From Gamarada debralockiae (Eukaryota; Ascomycota; Leotiomycetes; Helotiales; Hyphodiscaceae), in NCBI GenBank assembly GCA_002803225.1, contig NXFV01001927.1:1-45913 (forward strand): 45,913 bases of DNA, given 5' to 3'. This document shows, in pieces, positions 34,209 through 45,864 of the stretch. How positions within the stretch are numbered: position 1 is the stretch's first letter; every line of letters starts with the position of its first letter. The notes below the pieces were generated by a model that saw only the letters and a list, made by a program, of their open reading frames with translations, was not told the origin of the DNA and ran no database searches. The translations under genes were made by a program, and so were the position numbers.

Positions 34209-36983
34209 TCAGCCCAGACTGCTGATACTTCCCTGTTTCGCCTGGCCCTCGACCTCCATAGGCTGCCCCGCCTCACCTACATAATGCCTCAACACTTCTG
34301 CTCTCATCAGATGTCTCGGCGCCGTCCGTCCAGTCATAAGTTGAAACTGGGCGATACCCTGCTCCGGTAGATGTTCAAGGCCATTTACGGGAACCCAGGG
34401 ACGTCCTGATTCTCGCAGTTGCTCGATTTGTTGGAGGAGTGGCGTTTTCAATGGCTTGTAGGCGAGCTATTGGCATTGTCAGTATCATCGGCCGGTGAAG
34501 AGATGGGTATTGGGGGAGAGCCTGGGACGTGGGGACGAGCTTACCTCAACGATTACACCACCATTGACACTCTGCAGCCAGCCCAACGGCAAAGTGAGAT
34601 TTGCGGCCGGCGCACCCCCCATACTGTGCGCTGGCACACAAGAGACGACGATAGTAGGCTGCTCAAACTCTGCTGGCCAAACATCTTGCATCGACTTAAT
34701 AACCATAATCCGCTGTTCCACGCTCCTGCGGTTAGATGGGCCGGTACCACTTCTGTACCTCGATGCGAACTCATTGAAATGAGCGGCGATGGTTTCCGCA
34801 TGTTCAACTGTTCTATTGCAGATAAAGATATTTGGCACATCTAATCGAATTAAAGCGTATACGGCAGCTCTAGCCATTCCGCCAGCGCCGAGAACTAGAG
34901 CAGCGCTCCATGGACGGATCATGTTTGCTGGCGAGAGGTGACGTTTGACGCACGTTGTAATCCCAAGCCAGTCTGTATTAGCACCGTGCCACGCAATGAT
35001 GGGTCCAGCTCGACTTCTTTGGATGCGTCGATCATTTCCCGATGGTGGACTGGATGACTCTCTGATTGGGAGGATGGTATTCACTGCGCCGATGGCTTGG
35101 GCTTCTGGACTCAGTGACTTCAAAGCCTTGATGACTTCGATCTTGAATGGAAGAGTGATGGCAGCGCCGCCAAATGATGTATCGCTAATGATGCTGTCGA
35201 GGTCGTGTATATTTGAGGATTGGTAGATCTTGTAGTCGTGAGGCATGCCACATGCGGCATAGGCTGCTTTGTGCATGGCTGGCGAAAGACTGTAGTGAAT
35301 GCTCGCGCCAAAGATGCAAAAGTTTAACGGATCTAGCATTCCTAAGTCGTAGACCATCTTCGATGCCTCTTGCATAGTCAAGAGTGCCGTATTATCAGTC
35401 GTCTTGCGAGACCTGAGGGCGGGGTGGGTGACGGCAGTAAGAATTGTATTGGAACACATTGAAGCCCGTCCCATGCGATCAACATTATAAGCAATGAGGG
35501 GAGGCCGACTGCGATGCTGGAATGGTGTCATGGCTTGAGAAATCGACTTCTGAAAACGACGGATTGCAATGTTGTCTTCGTCTGATTTTGCAAATTGACT
35601 GGTTCGGACAATATCACAAGGGATCTGGGTGGCTTTCCAGTATTTTGCAAGCCTTGCCGGGTCATCCCATCCTTGTGGACTATCGTCAAAGCTGTCACTC
35701 ATGATCTTCGTAGAACCCTTGGCGCGCAGGAATTGATGCAAAAGGCAGTCATCGAAATCGATATCCACTGATACGTATTCTGCGCCCAATCGAACTCCTA
35801 GATGTAGTAATTCTAGATAAGTTTCATCCTTCGACACCTTGCTGCCATCAAGTGATTCGAAAGACCTTCTGTTGACGTGGAATATGATCGGTGCAGCAAC
35901 TTTTCGTCTCAGAGCAGCGAATTGTCGGCTGAGCTTGGTGACCCACTTCGAATCTACTGCAAGTGATTGTCCAGCGATATCAGAAGCATGGATTTGAAGT
36001 TCGACTGCGTCCACACCACATTCCAGTTCCATGATATCTAGATCGCCTTCTGCAATCTGGGAGAATTCTACGGACAAGGCGTACGTATAGACTTTGTCAT
36101 CCGGGGAAGCAGTAGCAGCAGATATCTTCTCGTTCAGTTCTTGGAGTGAAGGATCTGAAAACCCCATGATCAAATTCACAAATCTGATGAAGTCTTGCTG
36201 TGTGCGTTGCAGAGTGCCTGCGTACCTCGGAGACCGTTGGCCAGGACTTTCACCTCGAGACACGCGCCCTTCGATCTCACTGGCATTTGCTCCCCCATCA
36301 AACAAATTGTAGAACTCGAAGTTCGAGCATATCCTATGCTTTCGATCGCTGTCCTCTAATCGTGACATCAGATTGCTGCCCTTGGGAATCCGCAGCCAGT
36401 CCCTAACAAACTCTGTCTCTCTGACCACATGAATGACGGGGTGGTTTGCAGCGTATTTCCTCAGCAGAGCCTGGCCATAAGACTCGATGCTCCCAACTCC
36501 ACAGACAATAACAGCATCTGTTTCATTATTGGCCAGCATCGATTCCATCACTTGCCTCTCCTGTAGCCTGTATTCTTCCGCATCGTTTCTTCGATCTTTC
36601 AAGAATTGTGCCCGAGAACAACCAGTCTTCCGCTCGAATTCATCGTCGGCTTCGATCAGCCGTCGGCCCAGTGCTCTCGCAGCGATGTAACCCAGAGAAG
36701 TCTTTCCACATCCCCGTATCCCAATGAGAACAATAGATGCATTTGGTGCAAAGAGCCGCGACGTTTCGACCGAAGAAGCTTTGAGGATCGGTCGTGGTGG
36801 TTCAGGCGTGCCTGGTCCTCTGGAGTTCAAGGCTGACAAAGGCCTGCTTGGCCCCGCGCGAGATATCGATCGACTCGAAGGATTTCCGGCGTCCATAGCA
36901 TTACATTCGGATGAGCTGCTGTCTGTGTGGTGCTTGAATGCGCCTGAAGGATCGCGGGGGACGTCAGCCGTCGCTCCGAACAA
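34209..36983 (-). CDS. qutR: quinate pathway repressor, AROM-like, 2 exons
   Basis: Exon 1 is 34545-36983 and exon 2 is 34209-34466. The 78-bp phase-0 intron (GTAAGC donor, ACTGAC branch site, TAG acceptor) restores the conserved ending VIVE-LAYKPLKTPLLQQ and LMTGRTAP. The product is 898 residues, close to Aspergillus QutR and Neurospora QA-1S. The protein derives from the last three domains of pentafunctional AROM. A shikimate-kinase-like domain has Walker A GIRGCGKTS (residues 88-96). A type I dehydroquinase-like domain starts near residue 295 (LECGVDAVELQIHASD). A shikimate-dehydrogenase-like domain starts near residue 560 (FGASIHYSLSPAMHKAAY, IGAVNTI, LGAGGMARAAVYALI). QutR binds and silences the activator QutA when quinate is absent (family knowledge). 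It is divergent from a Zn2Cys6 gene, as in the classical qa-1S/qa-1F pair. Confidence 0.93.
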
Positions 36984-37397
36984 TCGATCTCTTGGTAGAT
37001 GAGCCGCAACAGCTACTTCATGGAGATATCAAGATACGTCTTGGAAAAGAAACGAAAGATTCCACGGAGATCAACCGAGGAGAAAGCTTGGGAATTCATC
37101 CCGCCGCCTCTGGACCACAAATCCATGGGGTGACGGCTGGATGATGATTGTACCCCAGATTTTCGCTTCCGTTCGGGAGAAATATTTGCCGGATAGTCAA
37201 CCTCAATTCCAAGGCTATAGTTCCACAACCTTACTCACGAATAGGAATTGCGAAGTGGGCATAGATCGAGCATCCACAATGGCCGGGGGGTTAGGTAGGA
37301 CTCTAATGTCCGTTCTTGAATACAACTAATCGCTAAACACAGGAAGTCCAGGTGTCAAAGACGCCGACTCGATGGACGTCGCCGCTCCAACCTCACT
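36984..37397. promoter_or_regulatory. divergent promoter region, qutR / zinc-cluster factor
   Basis: 414 bp separate the two start codons. No match to the quinate activator 16-mer was found. The Zn2Cys6 start at 37398 directly follows a short upstream ATG-containing stretch. Confidence 0.45.
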
Positions 37398-38838
37398 ATG
37401 GACCAACAGGTGACGAAAACGAAGTCTGCGGAAGATGCTACCGCCACCGTACCGAGAACTGCCCCAAGTCGGAAGCGAAAACATACTGGGAGCCATGATG
37501 GCAGTGGTCGGAAAAGAGTGTCACAGGCGTGCGAGGCATGTCGGAGCAAGAAACTGAAATGCAACGGTGTGCGGCCAGCATGTTCGTCTTGCGTCTCGCA
37601 AGATCGAGAATGTGTCTATGGGACCGTCACCAAGAAGCGTGGACTACCTGAGGGCTATGTCAGGGTCCTGGAAAAGCTCCTTGCGTTGTTCATATCACAG
37701 GACGGTGGAGGCAGCGTGAGCTCAAGGTTTCGGCAAGCCTTGACCGACCAGCCAACGAAGGTAGATCTTGTACGGCAGTGGAATGGAGAGCTAGATGATG
37801 GAAAAACATTGACAGAAATTTGGAGGGGTAGTGAGATGTGCAAGTCACTGGAGAAACTCCTGCCTGATTTGGACGCCCCAGATGCCAAAGGGCCAGATTT
37901 CAAGAAACCCAGATTGGAACCTCATGCTGTTGATTATCCAAAAGACCGGCCAGCTATCGAAGCTTCCCTGCTGTCCAAACGTGCCTCTCACAGAGATAAA
38001 GCGGATGATGTACTGGACAGAAGCAACGCATCTGCTGGTACCGGGAGTATACAGACAACTTCACTCGAGGGATGTGGGCCTCCTATCAGCTCTCCCAACC
38101 CCAACGCATGGCAAGATCATCGGTCAAAACTCTCGGAGACTATGCAATCCTCTCCATTTCATAACTTGGCCCTGCAACATCTTGATTCACAGGTGAACAC
38201 CATCCATCCCGCCATGAATACCGCACCGAGCATCACACAATCCACACTCAATCGAGCCACTCCCAACTACAGCAATCTCCCATGGTCTTCTCAGGAACTT
38301 AACGCTTACACAACAGTTGGTGGCTCTGTTCATTTCGATCAGTCAAGTCACACTGGCCAACAATGCATGAGGGTTCAACATGACCCATTGCAATCCACGC
38401 TTTCGGTACCAGATGATATATCAGGCGTCATGGATGGATTTGCTTTCGATCAGGCTTTGCAAATTATGACGAATCAAGATGACCTTGTTTTTTGAGATGT
38501 CAAATCTTGATTACTTGTGCGTATCTTCCTACTAGAAAATAAAGCTTGTTCTGACATTCCCAGTACCGGCGATCGGGATGAGACGTATAGGAATCTTGGC
38601 TTTTTACTTCCCCAAGAAGGATTAAATCTGTTTGCTCCGACCAATTACCCTTCTGAAATCCCAGAAGATCACAAACTAGATGGCAGTAGTACTCGACCAG
38701 ATGATATGTCAGGCCCCTGAACACATGCCGGATACCCAGAATCCGGCACTTGCAATGGTTGGCCCTGATCTTGGTGCGTTCATGTACGGAGGGTTTGATT
38801 CCAAGAAGATGCGTCAGCTTCACCCTTCCTCTGTATGA
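37398..38838 (+). CDS. Zn2Cys6 transcription factor, probable quinate activator
   Basis: The first exon reads 365 residues from ATG 37398. A basic lead (APSRKRKHTG) is followed by the zinc cluster CEACRSKKLKCNGVRPACSSCVSQDRECVYG, spaced C-x2-C-x6-C-x5-C-x2-C-x7-C, with the linker KKRGLPEGYVRVLEKLLALF near residue 95. The stop at 38495 follows a T6 run (38488-38493). With T5 the frame continues EMSNLDY into a probable intron (acceptor CAG at 38561-38563) and then DETYRNLGFLLPQEGLNLF. A second one-base shift in C4 at 38714-38717 leads on to YGGFDSKKMRQLHPSSV, stop at 38838. No fungal_trans middle domain is visible, unlike the roughly 820-residue QutA/QA-1F. Position beside qutR argues for QutA; length argues against a simple orthologue. 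Confidence 0.7.
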
Positions 38839-39713
38839 AATACGCCGGAGCAAGTTGGTACAATCAGCTCCGTTATCAGCATCCAAACATAGACCATTGA
38901 AGTGATTTACGTCGTCACGAATTATCATGCGCAATTACTCGCCATGATGCCACGAGCCCTTATCATGTATCAATGAAAATGCCGTAATCAATGGCATGTG
39001 AACCGTTGCCGCGCGCCACTACTATCAACGCGCTTGAGTCTGGGAGCTGTTGGAACCAGATCGCCACTACATCCGCAATCAAGAGATTTGGAGTCTTTGA
39101 GGACACGTTAGGAAGCAATGTATACGATTGATATGTGGCTAATCGAGGCAGCCTGTAGCTGCCGTCCGACATGTCATGTTTCCCCCAGAGATATAGGGCT
39201 AGATGGTCCTAAATTATTGTCACTGTCCCGTGCCAATGGCATGAAGACATTGGTAGCAATTTTATTTGCCATGAAGTGCCCCAACTCTGTCTCTCTTCTA
39301 CTGAATAATGTGTATTATTAAGTGTCACTATATGAGACAGTCACCCTATACTCTTGAATCTTGATGCTGCAAGAAACTGGGATTCCATGTTTTGGTCAAC
39401 TTCAGCTGCTCCGATGATGCCGATGGATGTTCGGACTGCACTGGGAAGGTAGGAACAGTCACACAATGTATATTGGATCCAACGAAGCAACCTCTCGAAA
39501 TATCGACATCTTGGAACCGATACTGGGATGCCCACAGGGCACGGAGGGAGCGCAGTTAGCTCCGTCGAAGCCACAATTTCTCTGGACACTTGCAAATCCC
39601 TTGTGAATGAAGACTTACAAGCCATTCCGAAATTGTTCAACGACCCTACTTTTCCTCCAAAGTCTGCTTTCAATGGGACGATGGACCGTGTTAGTTGAAC
39701 CTGCTGTATTGAT

Positions 39714-39840
39714 TATAGCCTGTATTACTTCTTCCTTTAGGATAAGAAACTATACCCTGCCTTAACTTTTTACGCTCCTTAGATATCTAGCTAGTCAAGC
39801 ATTCTACGATATTTTGCCCCGAAACCGTCCCAACTGACAC
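39714..39840. repeat. diverged repeat, copy B (related to 9659-9780)
   Basis: Same order of conserved blocks as copy A (TATAGCCTGTATT, CCTTAGATATCTAGCTAG, CAACTGACA), in the same orientation, 30 kb away. It ends 14 bp before the foldback element. Confidence 0.45.
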
Positions 39841-39854
39841 ACCATTACGAAGAT

Positions 39855-40126
39855 CACGGTCAAAAGTCATGAGTTTAAGCCTAAAATCGATGGTGCCCTG
39901 TAAAATGGGCCTGTAATGTCTCAAACTACCCTGTAATCTCTTACAATTTAGGCTAGGGTCCCTGTAAGCTGCCTGAAGCGATTGGCCAAAAGTTCACAAC
40001 ACAAAATTTGAAAATTAGCCCTACAGGCTCTCGCCCAATCGTTATAGGGAGCTTACAGGGGCCTTGGGAGGTTACAGGGCTCAATTACAGCTGTAGTACC
40101 CTGTATTCTCATGACTTATGACCGTG
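39855..40126. mobile_element. foldback (large imperfect palindrome) element, 272 bp
   Basis: Terminal arms CACGGTCAAAAGTCATGAG (39855-39873) and CTCATGACTTATGACCGTG (40108-40126) are complementary at 18 of 19 positions. The interior also folds back: CCCTGTAAGCTGCCTGAAGC in the left half pairs with the reverse complement of the GCTTACAGGGGCC region in the right half. CCCTGTAA or its complement TTACAGGG recurs several times. There is no coding. It behaves like a foldback MITE. No target duplication could be defined confidently. Confidence 0.65.
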
Positions 40127-41974
40127 GCCTTGTACACAGCCTAGTAATAGCTCCAACTGAGCAGCGATATCATGACACCGGTCATAATTACGTCCTGAGT
40201 ATCTAGGAGAACAATACCACAGTATATGTTGCTCAAGCTTTCACAAGCAATTTCTGCAGTCGCCAGTAGCCCCACAGTGGACAAGAACCCTCCAGTTCGT
40301 GATCTTGGAATGATTGATTAGCAGTGTTTGACTGCATGACTATGTGTCTCCTGGCTCCCTTGTCGATCTCGATTGCAGTTGACAGCCCCGCAGCCGTCGT
40401 AGCGGTGAGTGAGGTCTGCTGATGTCTACATTGATGGGAGTAGGCAGGTCCACGTCCCTACTCTCAAAGTCTCCATCAAACAAGCAGAACAAAAGGCCAT
40501 TTTTGTTGCTGCATAGAGTCGCTGGTTGGGGTCCTTGATCAACGCCTTGGCTTAACACTGTCGAAGGAGATCCAACACCGCATATGGTATATCATTGTGC
40601 GACGCCTCACCACATGCTAGACGCATGGGCAGAAGTAACCATCACCTACCCTTTGAGGGAAAGCATAAATGCTGTAAACTATCTGCCATTTTGGAGAGCT
40701 CGAACTTCACCACCGTTGTAGCCTTTACCATAGTATCTGTAATTAATCCAGATCAATCTCCCGGGCAACATGTCGAAGGTCCTGCGGTGCTACAAGGGCT
40801 TTCGCGAGCTCAGCTTTGAGCTACACCGAGACTGCATGCGACTATGTTGGACGCGATCTCAGTCGCCTAGCACAGGAATATTTCTACGCCAGCGAATAAA
40901 ATTACGTGGACGTTCTCAAATGCCACCCGCGATGGAAAACTCCAACAAAACAACTTCCTTGCTCTTCCTAGCGTTTTCTCCAAAGCAAAAGGCTAAGTAT
41001 GTTTCTCCAGTCACCTGGTGACAGATTTTCAACCCCCTCACCCACCCAATCCCGCTATACCTAAAATGTCATTGATTTGTCATTACAGTCCTTGCTGTAT
41101 CCCTATGTGTACAATACCGAGCGATGCAATGTATGGGTCAGTGCTCTGAAAACAGAAGACAGGTATCCATCAGCTCTTCGGCAAGCACTAAGGCGCTTGG
41201 TGCACTCGTGCTCTACTAATCTAGCTTGACTTGCAATATTGTACCATGATCCATTCCTTTCAGGTAAGAGTGAGTTATGAACGATTCAAGGGGTGCGATT
41301 GTTTAGATCCAGTGCTGGCAAGATAGGCGGATAAAGATATTTCCCCAGCTAGAAGGGATTGGTTGTATTTCAAACCTCAAGAAATCTCAGTTTATTGTTT
41401 CTGCATCACCAAAGCAGCATTATGACTTACTTCCAAGGTACTTGAATTGGGATAGCCCATGGTCGAAAATCAATACTCATTATACTGTAAAAGATGTGTA
41501 TTCGATCTGCTATAACTTAAGAACTAGGAAACATCTCAGAACACCATAATCCCACAAGGACAGAGGAATAAAGAGCAAACTGTTCTAATCTCCCAGGGTG
41601 AATCACACCACCGCAACAACCTCGGCCCTCACTCCCTTTGGTGCATCGCTATTGATATTGTCGCCCAGATCCATTGATATGGCCCCATATTTAACATCAT
41701 CCGTAGTGCCTGGTCGACTTCTAGCCACCGGTTTCACGAAAGTCAATGCAAAAGCCATACCGGTGTAGAAACGGTCTCTTGCGAGAAAGCCCTGAAGCTG
41801 TAGAATGTAACGATACTTCCAAAGCCCATAGTCACCATGTACACCTAGCGCAAGTTATCCTCGCAATTGCAGCTTGAGGAGGCTTGCCGTCGAGGCTGTG
41901 AATCTTCCCGGACAACATCCCTTAGCCGTAATAATTGAAACTGTTGATAGGTCTAGAAGGTACGGTGATATCTA

Positions 41975-42054
41975 GGGACAGGCAGCAGGCTATCGGTACA
42001 GGCAACAAGATATCAGTACAGGCAACTAGCTATCGGGACAGGCAACAGGAATAA
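41975..42054. repeat. 20-bp minisatellite, four units
   Basis: Four consecutive 20-bp units (41975, 41995, 42015, 42035) match (G/A)G(G/T)ACAGGCAACAAGCTATC with one to four differences each; the last unit diverges after CAACAGG. Confidence 0.75.
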
Positions 42055-42742
42055 GCTGTATCAAGCTGTAGATATAACAGAAGGGTTGAACTATGTAGGA
42101 AAGGATAGAGATTTTGAATTGAAGCTTTCGCAACCTATTTTGGACTAGCGCTATATGCACCTTAGTATTAGGGTTCTCATAACAACAGAAACAGCATATA
42201 GATCTACAGTGAGTATATACTTTTCCTTCCATTACCCTCCGTTGTCTACTACTTTCATCTACAGAGTTCCAGCCTCAACCTCAAATCTTAGTTTGATGTA
42301 GGTAGGTAATACAATGCACCTAAATTACTCTCGTGGGGACATCCTGTGCTTGACGGCCTTGAGACAGGAGCATAGAGGAACTTGCGATGTAATGTTTTCT
42401 TGCTTTCCATCTCGCTATTTTTATAGAAGGTTGAGGCAAAGAAAAAGAAGGAGGGGAAAGAGAGAAGGGGGGGGGGGACGGGTTTGTTATTAATTCAAGT
42501 GTTAATTTTGCATCTCCTAGGTCCAATGATTCTAGGATGGAAGTCACTGGTTTTAGATACCACTCCTTCCCGATTTCGGAAGTAAATTCACTTGAAGTTA
42601 AAAGTGAATATGTTTTTTAGTTCAGTTTCCGTGTGTTCGACTTGTTTACAGTCTCAAGCAGCATCTCAAGATTTGCCATCAAGACTCTACCAACTCTTAG
42701 AGTCTCGACTTCCTCAAATCAACCACTGACGCAACCGAGGGA

Positions 42743-43563
42743 TTGAATCAAATATCAACACTGCATCTGCATCCTATTCCAATCCTCAGAGTATTTTCCT
42801 CCTCCAGGGTTATCAATTCCAACATCACATCGCGCCGTGTCCATTACTTCACCCCAACTTCCACATCACAAGATGTCCCCAAAGTCAACAACAAATGGTG
42901 TGAACCCTTTCCATCCCATCCCAAGTCCTCCGATTCTAACATCCAAACCCAAAACTAGCACAATCCCTCAACTGCCTCTCCATCCATCCGAAAGAACACA
43001 CTAAGTCCGGCGCCGCAACCCACCCATATCCCATCCCCTCCCCACCCGACGAAGAAGACTTGATCTCCTTCCCGGAAAACTACGACTCCCCGCAAAAGCC
43101 AGCACCACCTATTATCCCCACTGGAATTCTCACCCACCAATCTGGAAACCTACCTTACACCACCACAACCATTTGCCCTCCGTCCTCCCTTCTACCCACC
43201 CCACCGGCGTCCGAGTCCAGAGTACCAATACCAAAAATTCAGCATCCCTCCATCCCCATCCAACCAAACGTAACCACCATATCTCCGCGACCCATCTTCA
43301 CGAACCCGAATAAATCACGGACAGTGCGTACCCCGAGCGTAAATTCTTCGCAGCAGGGGGAGAAGAATGGGAAGGGAGGAAAAGAGAAGAGAGAGAGGAC
43401 GAGGCCTGAGACGACAGATGTGGTGGCGCGGAAGATGATTGGGAGTGCGTTGGGGGTGAGGGTGCCGAGGAGGGTTGATGAGAGGAGTTTAGAACTTGAG
43501 AGGGCGTTGAGGGCTAGGAGGGGGAGGGAAGCTGGGGATGCGGATGCGGATGCGGATGCGTAG
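42743..43563 (+). CDS. proline-rich hypothetical protein, one frame change
   Basis: Two plus-strand frames join if one A is added to the AAAA run at 42951-42954: NQISTLHLHPIPILRV ... SDSNIQTQ-KLAQSLNCLSIHPKEH ... PPDEEDLISFPENYDSPQKP. The combined protein is about 273 residues. It has a Pro/Ser/Thr-rich middle and a charged C-terminus containing VVARKMIGSALGVRVPRRVD and LELERALRARRGRE, ending in an Ala-Asp repeat. The RKMIGSALGVR motif followed by charged helix is reminiscent of an uncharacterised family in Pezizomycotina. No function is assigned. Without the frame change, the second part alone would start at an internal codon near 43060. Confidence 0.5.
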
Positions 43564-44160
43564 CGGGCGCGATGAGGAGTGCAAGAGAAGCCAGTGAGAC
43601 GGCAGAGGAGAAAGCGCCTTATGGTTAGTTTTGATGCAAAACGATGGGGTGGTTGTGAGGGTGCTTGACGGTCAACAATTAAGAACTGCAAGGCTAGGCC
43701 TTGTATACAAGGTGTTAGGACTAGCCGTAAGATACTTTAATTAAGAAGCAGAGAGTACTGCCCAAAGGTGTCCAATAGCAGACCAAACCCTCCTCGGATC
43801 TAGTACAGGCAGACGTCCTCGATGAGATTTTCAATTTCAATCGTGTGAAGAGATTCATTCCCATAACAAATATCTGTCAAGAAGCCCACCATAGATATGA
43901 ATGAAGTCGGAAAGGCCCGTCCTATGGCTCGTGTATTGATGCTTCTCAAACTGCCGCAAGACAAAACTCAATAATGAAACCAATCCTCCAAAGATTATCC
44001 CCCAACTTTTCCTAGGGATGTATGCGCTGTACGCGGAAGCTGAATCTCATTGCAAGACGTTATGAACAAAAACATAACACCGCCACACTTGCTTACACAT
44101 TCCCTGGCCAACCTCTCAGGCTCTCTTTCTTTCCTATGCCATTTAATTCGCCAACAGCAT
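43564..44160. other. no gene recognised
   Basis: Convergent downstream flank of two genes. No motif or repeat of note. Confidence 0.45.
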
Positions 44161-45180
44161 TCATGGGGAGCTTGTTCCCACAAACACGACCAGGACAGCA
44201 GCATATGCAGCAGTGACGAAGAGAACCTCCTTCGCGCCAAAATTATTCGAGCTGTCATCACCACCTAAAGCTCTCCACCTTTTGACCCATGGCAAATGCT
44301 CAAAGATCATAGGCCAAGCCGCCAAAGTGAAAGCAAAAACCAGCACCGACACCGAAACAGTCACGAGGCTCGTGGGAAGATCTTTGCGCCACGCCATGAC
44401 CAGCATAGGAGCGATTAAGGAGAGGCCACTCAGTATTGCCACTCAGTATTGCCACCACGAACCGATTGCGCAATTCCACAGACTCAACGCCTCTGCTCCA
44501 GGTGCCTCCGATGCGGCGAAAGGCCATGAACCGTGGCTTGCCAACAGGAGAGGAGAAGCGGGCGGTGTGCCGCTTGTCTTGAATCCATACATCGCACGGC
44601 TTTTGAAGATCTGGGTCAAGCTCAAAGATTTGTTTCAGCACCGGAATCAGCTTAATATGTGGTTCTGAAATCTCTGGTAAGTCGATGACTTCGCCCTGGT
44701 TTTTTGGTTGATGACTCATGGCCTGTATTGCGTTCGCAACGGCCGCTTGAAGCCAGGATTGATCTTTCTGCCTCCAGGCTAGGTAATCATCCATAGACTT
44801 TCCTATATTTCCGTTTTGAGACAAATGGGTTTCCTTGAAGCTTGCATCATGACATACGTACGGTACTTGTGCAAATCTTCATCGATTCGCCTGACCTGAT
44901 CTTCGTCGCAAGATTTCCTTTGCACAATGTCGCGCACATGCGCGGATAGTTTGTGCTGATGATTGAGCAGGACCAATCTGTGCAGCACGTCGAATGAGAG
45001 GTAGCCGTATGCCAGTTTCGCATGGCTATTTATCGTGGTCTGAACAAGATTTTTGAAATACTGTTCGGGTTTCTCATCGTCGTCCGTATATTGGTTCGGC
45101 ATCTGACCTGTGGTCCTAGAGCTAGGTTCACAGGGGCCCTTCTCCAGATCAACACCATTAATATTTGAATCTGCCGCCAT
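44161..45180 (-). CDS. DUF6594-type membrane protein, frameshifted by 13-bp duplication
   Basis: Exon 1 is 44862-45180 and exon 2 is 44161-44802. The 59-bp intron has a GTACGT donor and ATATAG acceptor. Residues about 1-106 are soluble and charged (FDVLHRLVLLNHQHKLSAHV, DEDQVRRIDEDLHKY), followed by SMDDYLAWRQKDQSWLQAAV. The C-terminus holds three membrane helices (LSLIAPMLVMAW, SLVTVSVSVLVFAFTLAAW, EVLFVTAAYAAVLVVFVG). The arrangement fits fungal DUF6594 proteins, of unknown function. A perfect tandem copy of a 13-mer (44428-44440 and 44441-44453) throws the frame off just before the first helix. Removing one copy restores a 315-residue protein. As it stands the membrane part is lost. Confidence 0.7.
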
Positions 45181-45863
45181 AATTCACTGTTCTACATGCA
45201 AATACTCTTTGTAAATGGACGGGAGGAAATGCGTTCATGTATTCGTAGCCTTACTTGTGCATAGCCCATTTTTGAACAGCCACGATGAGGCTGGGTCAAA
45301 AAAGCCCTTCGCGTTTCGGTTGCCTTGAAACTGTACCCAGGCGTTTTGGAGCCTAGGATTTCCACAAGAAAGCCTCAGTGATGTGCAGTGACTTGATCTT
45401 ACAAGTAAACTTACTACAAGATCTCCCGCTCTCTCTTGAATTAGACTGCATAGTAGCAAGAACTCTGTACTTACTAGGAGGCTGGAATTGAAGAAGTTAT
45501 CCTATTTGTTTGCGGATCCGAAATTCATGTGTGGTATGGTTATGATTGGTTTCTACAGTGGAAGAGAGGGTGTTCCATGGCGCTGGGCTTTTTTTTCGTG
45601 GGTGTTGTGGAGGCGGCGTAATGGGGCGAGGATTCGAGATACAGACGGAATTGCCCTAGGCGCTGAACAACGTAAGACATCATCGTGGTTGGAATACACC
45701 TTAAGTTCATTTCTTCGATAACCTTTCAGATTCCCTATATCCCCAACACCGGATCATTATCGAAATCCATTTGAAACTCCTCTCTTTCCCTTCCTATTAA
45801 CATCCTCAATGGTGCCCGCTTCCGCTCCTATCCCACCTTTCAAATACTCCATATAATCATCAT

Positions 45864-45864
<1 letters not shown>
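45181..45864. other. no gene recognised
   Basis: Upstream flank of the DUF6594-type gene. A 77-codon plus-strand frame at 45488-45721 has a Trp/Arg-rich stretch but no recognisable motif. Confidence 0.4.

Larger units (their letters stand above)
38839..42742. other. gene-poor region with repeats
   Basis: No intact gene. Plus-strand pieces at 39357-39451 (LDAARNWDSMFWSTSAAPMM) and about 39510-39698 (SLDTCKSLVNEDLQAIPKLF) look coding, and might be a displaced C-terminus of the upstream zinc-cluster factor; this is a guess. The repeat, foldback element and minisatellite within are listed separately. 40130-41970 and 42055-42740 show nothing else except a G tract near 42467. Confidence 0.4.

Noticed and set aside
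37185..37210. GGATAGTCAACC as an activator site between qutR and the zinc-cluster gene
   Set aside because: Too short by four bases to fit the 16-mer consensus.
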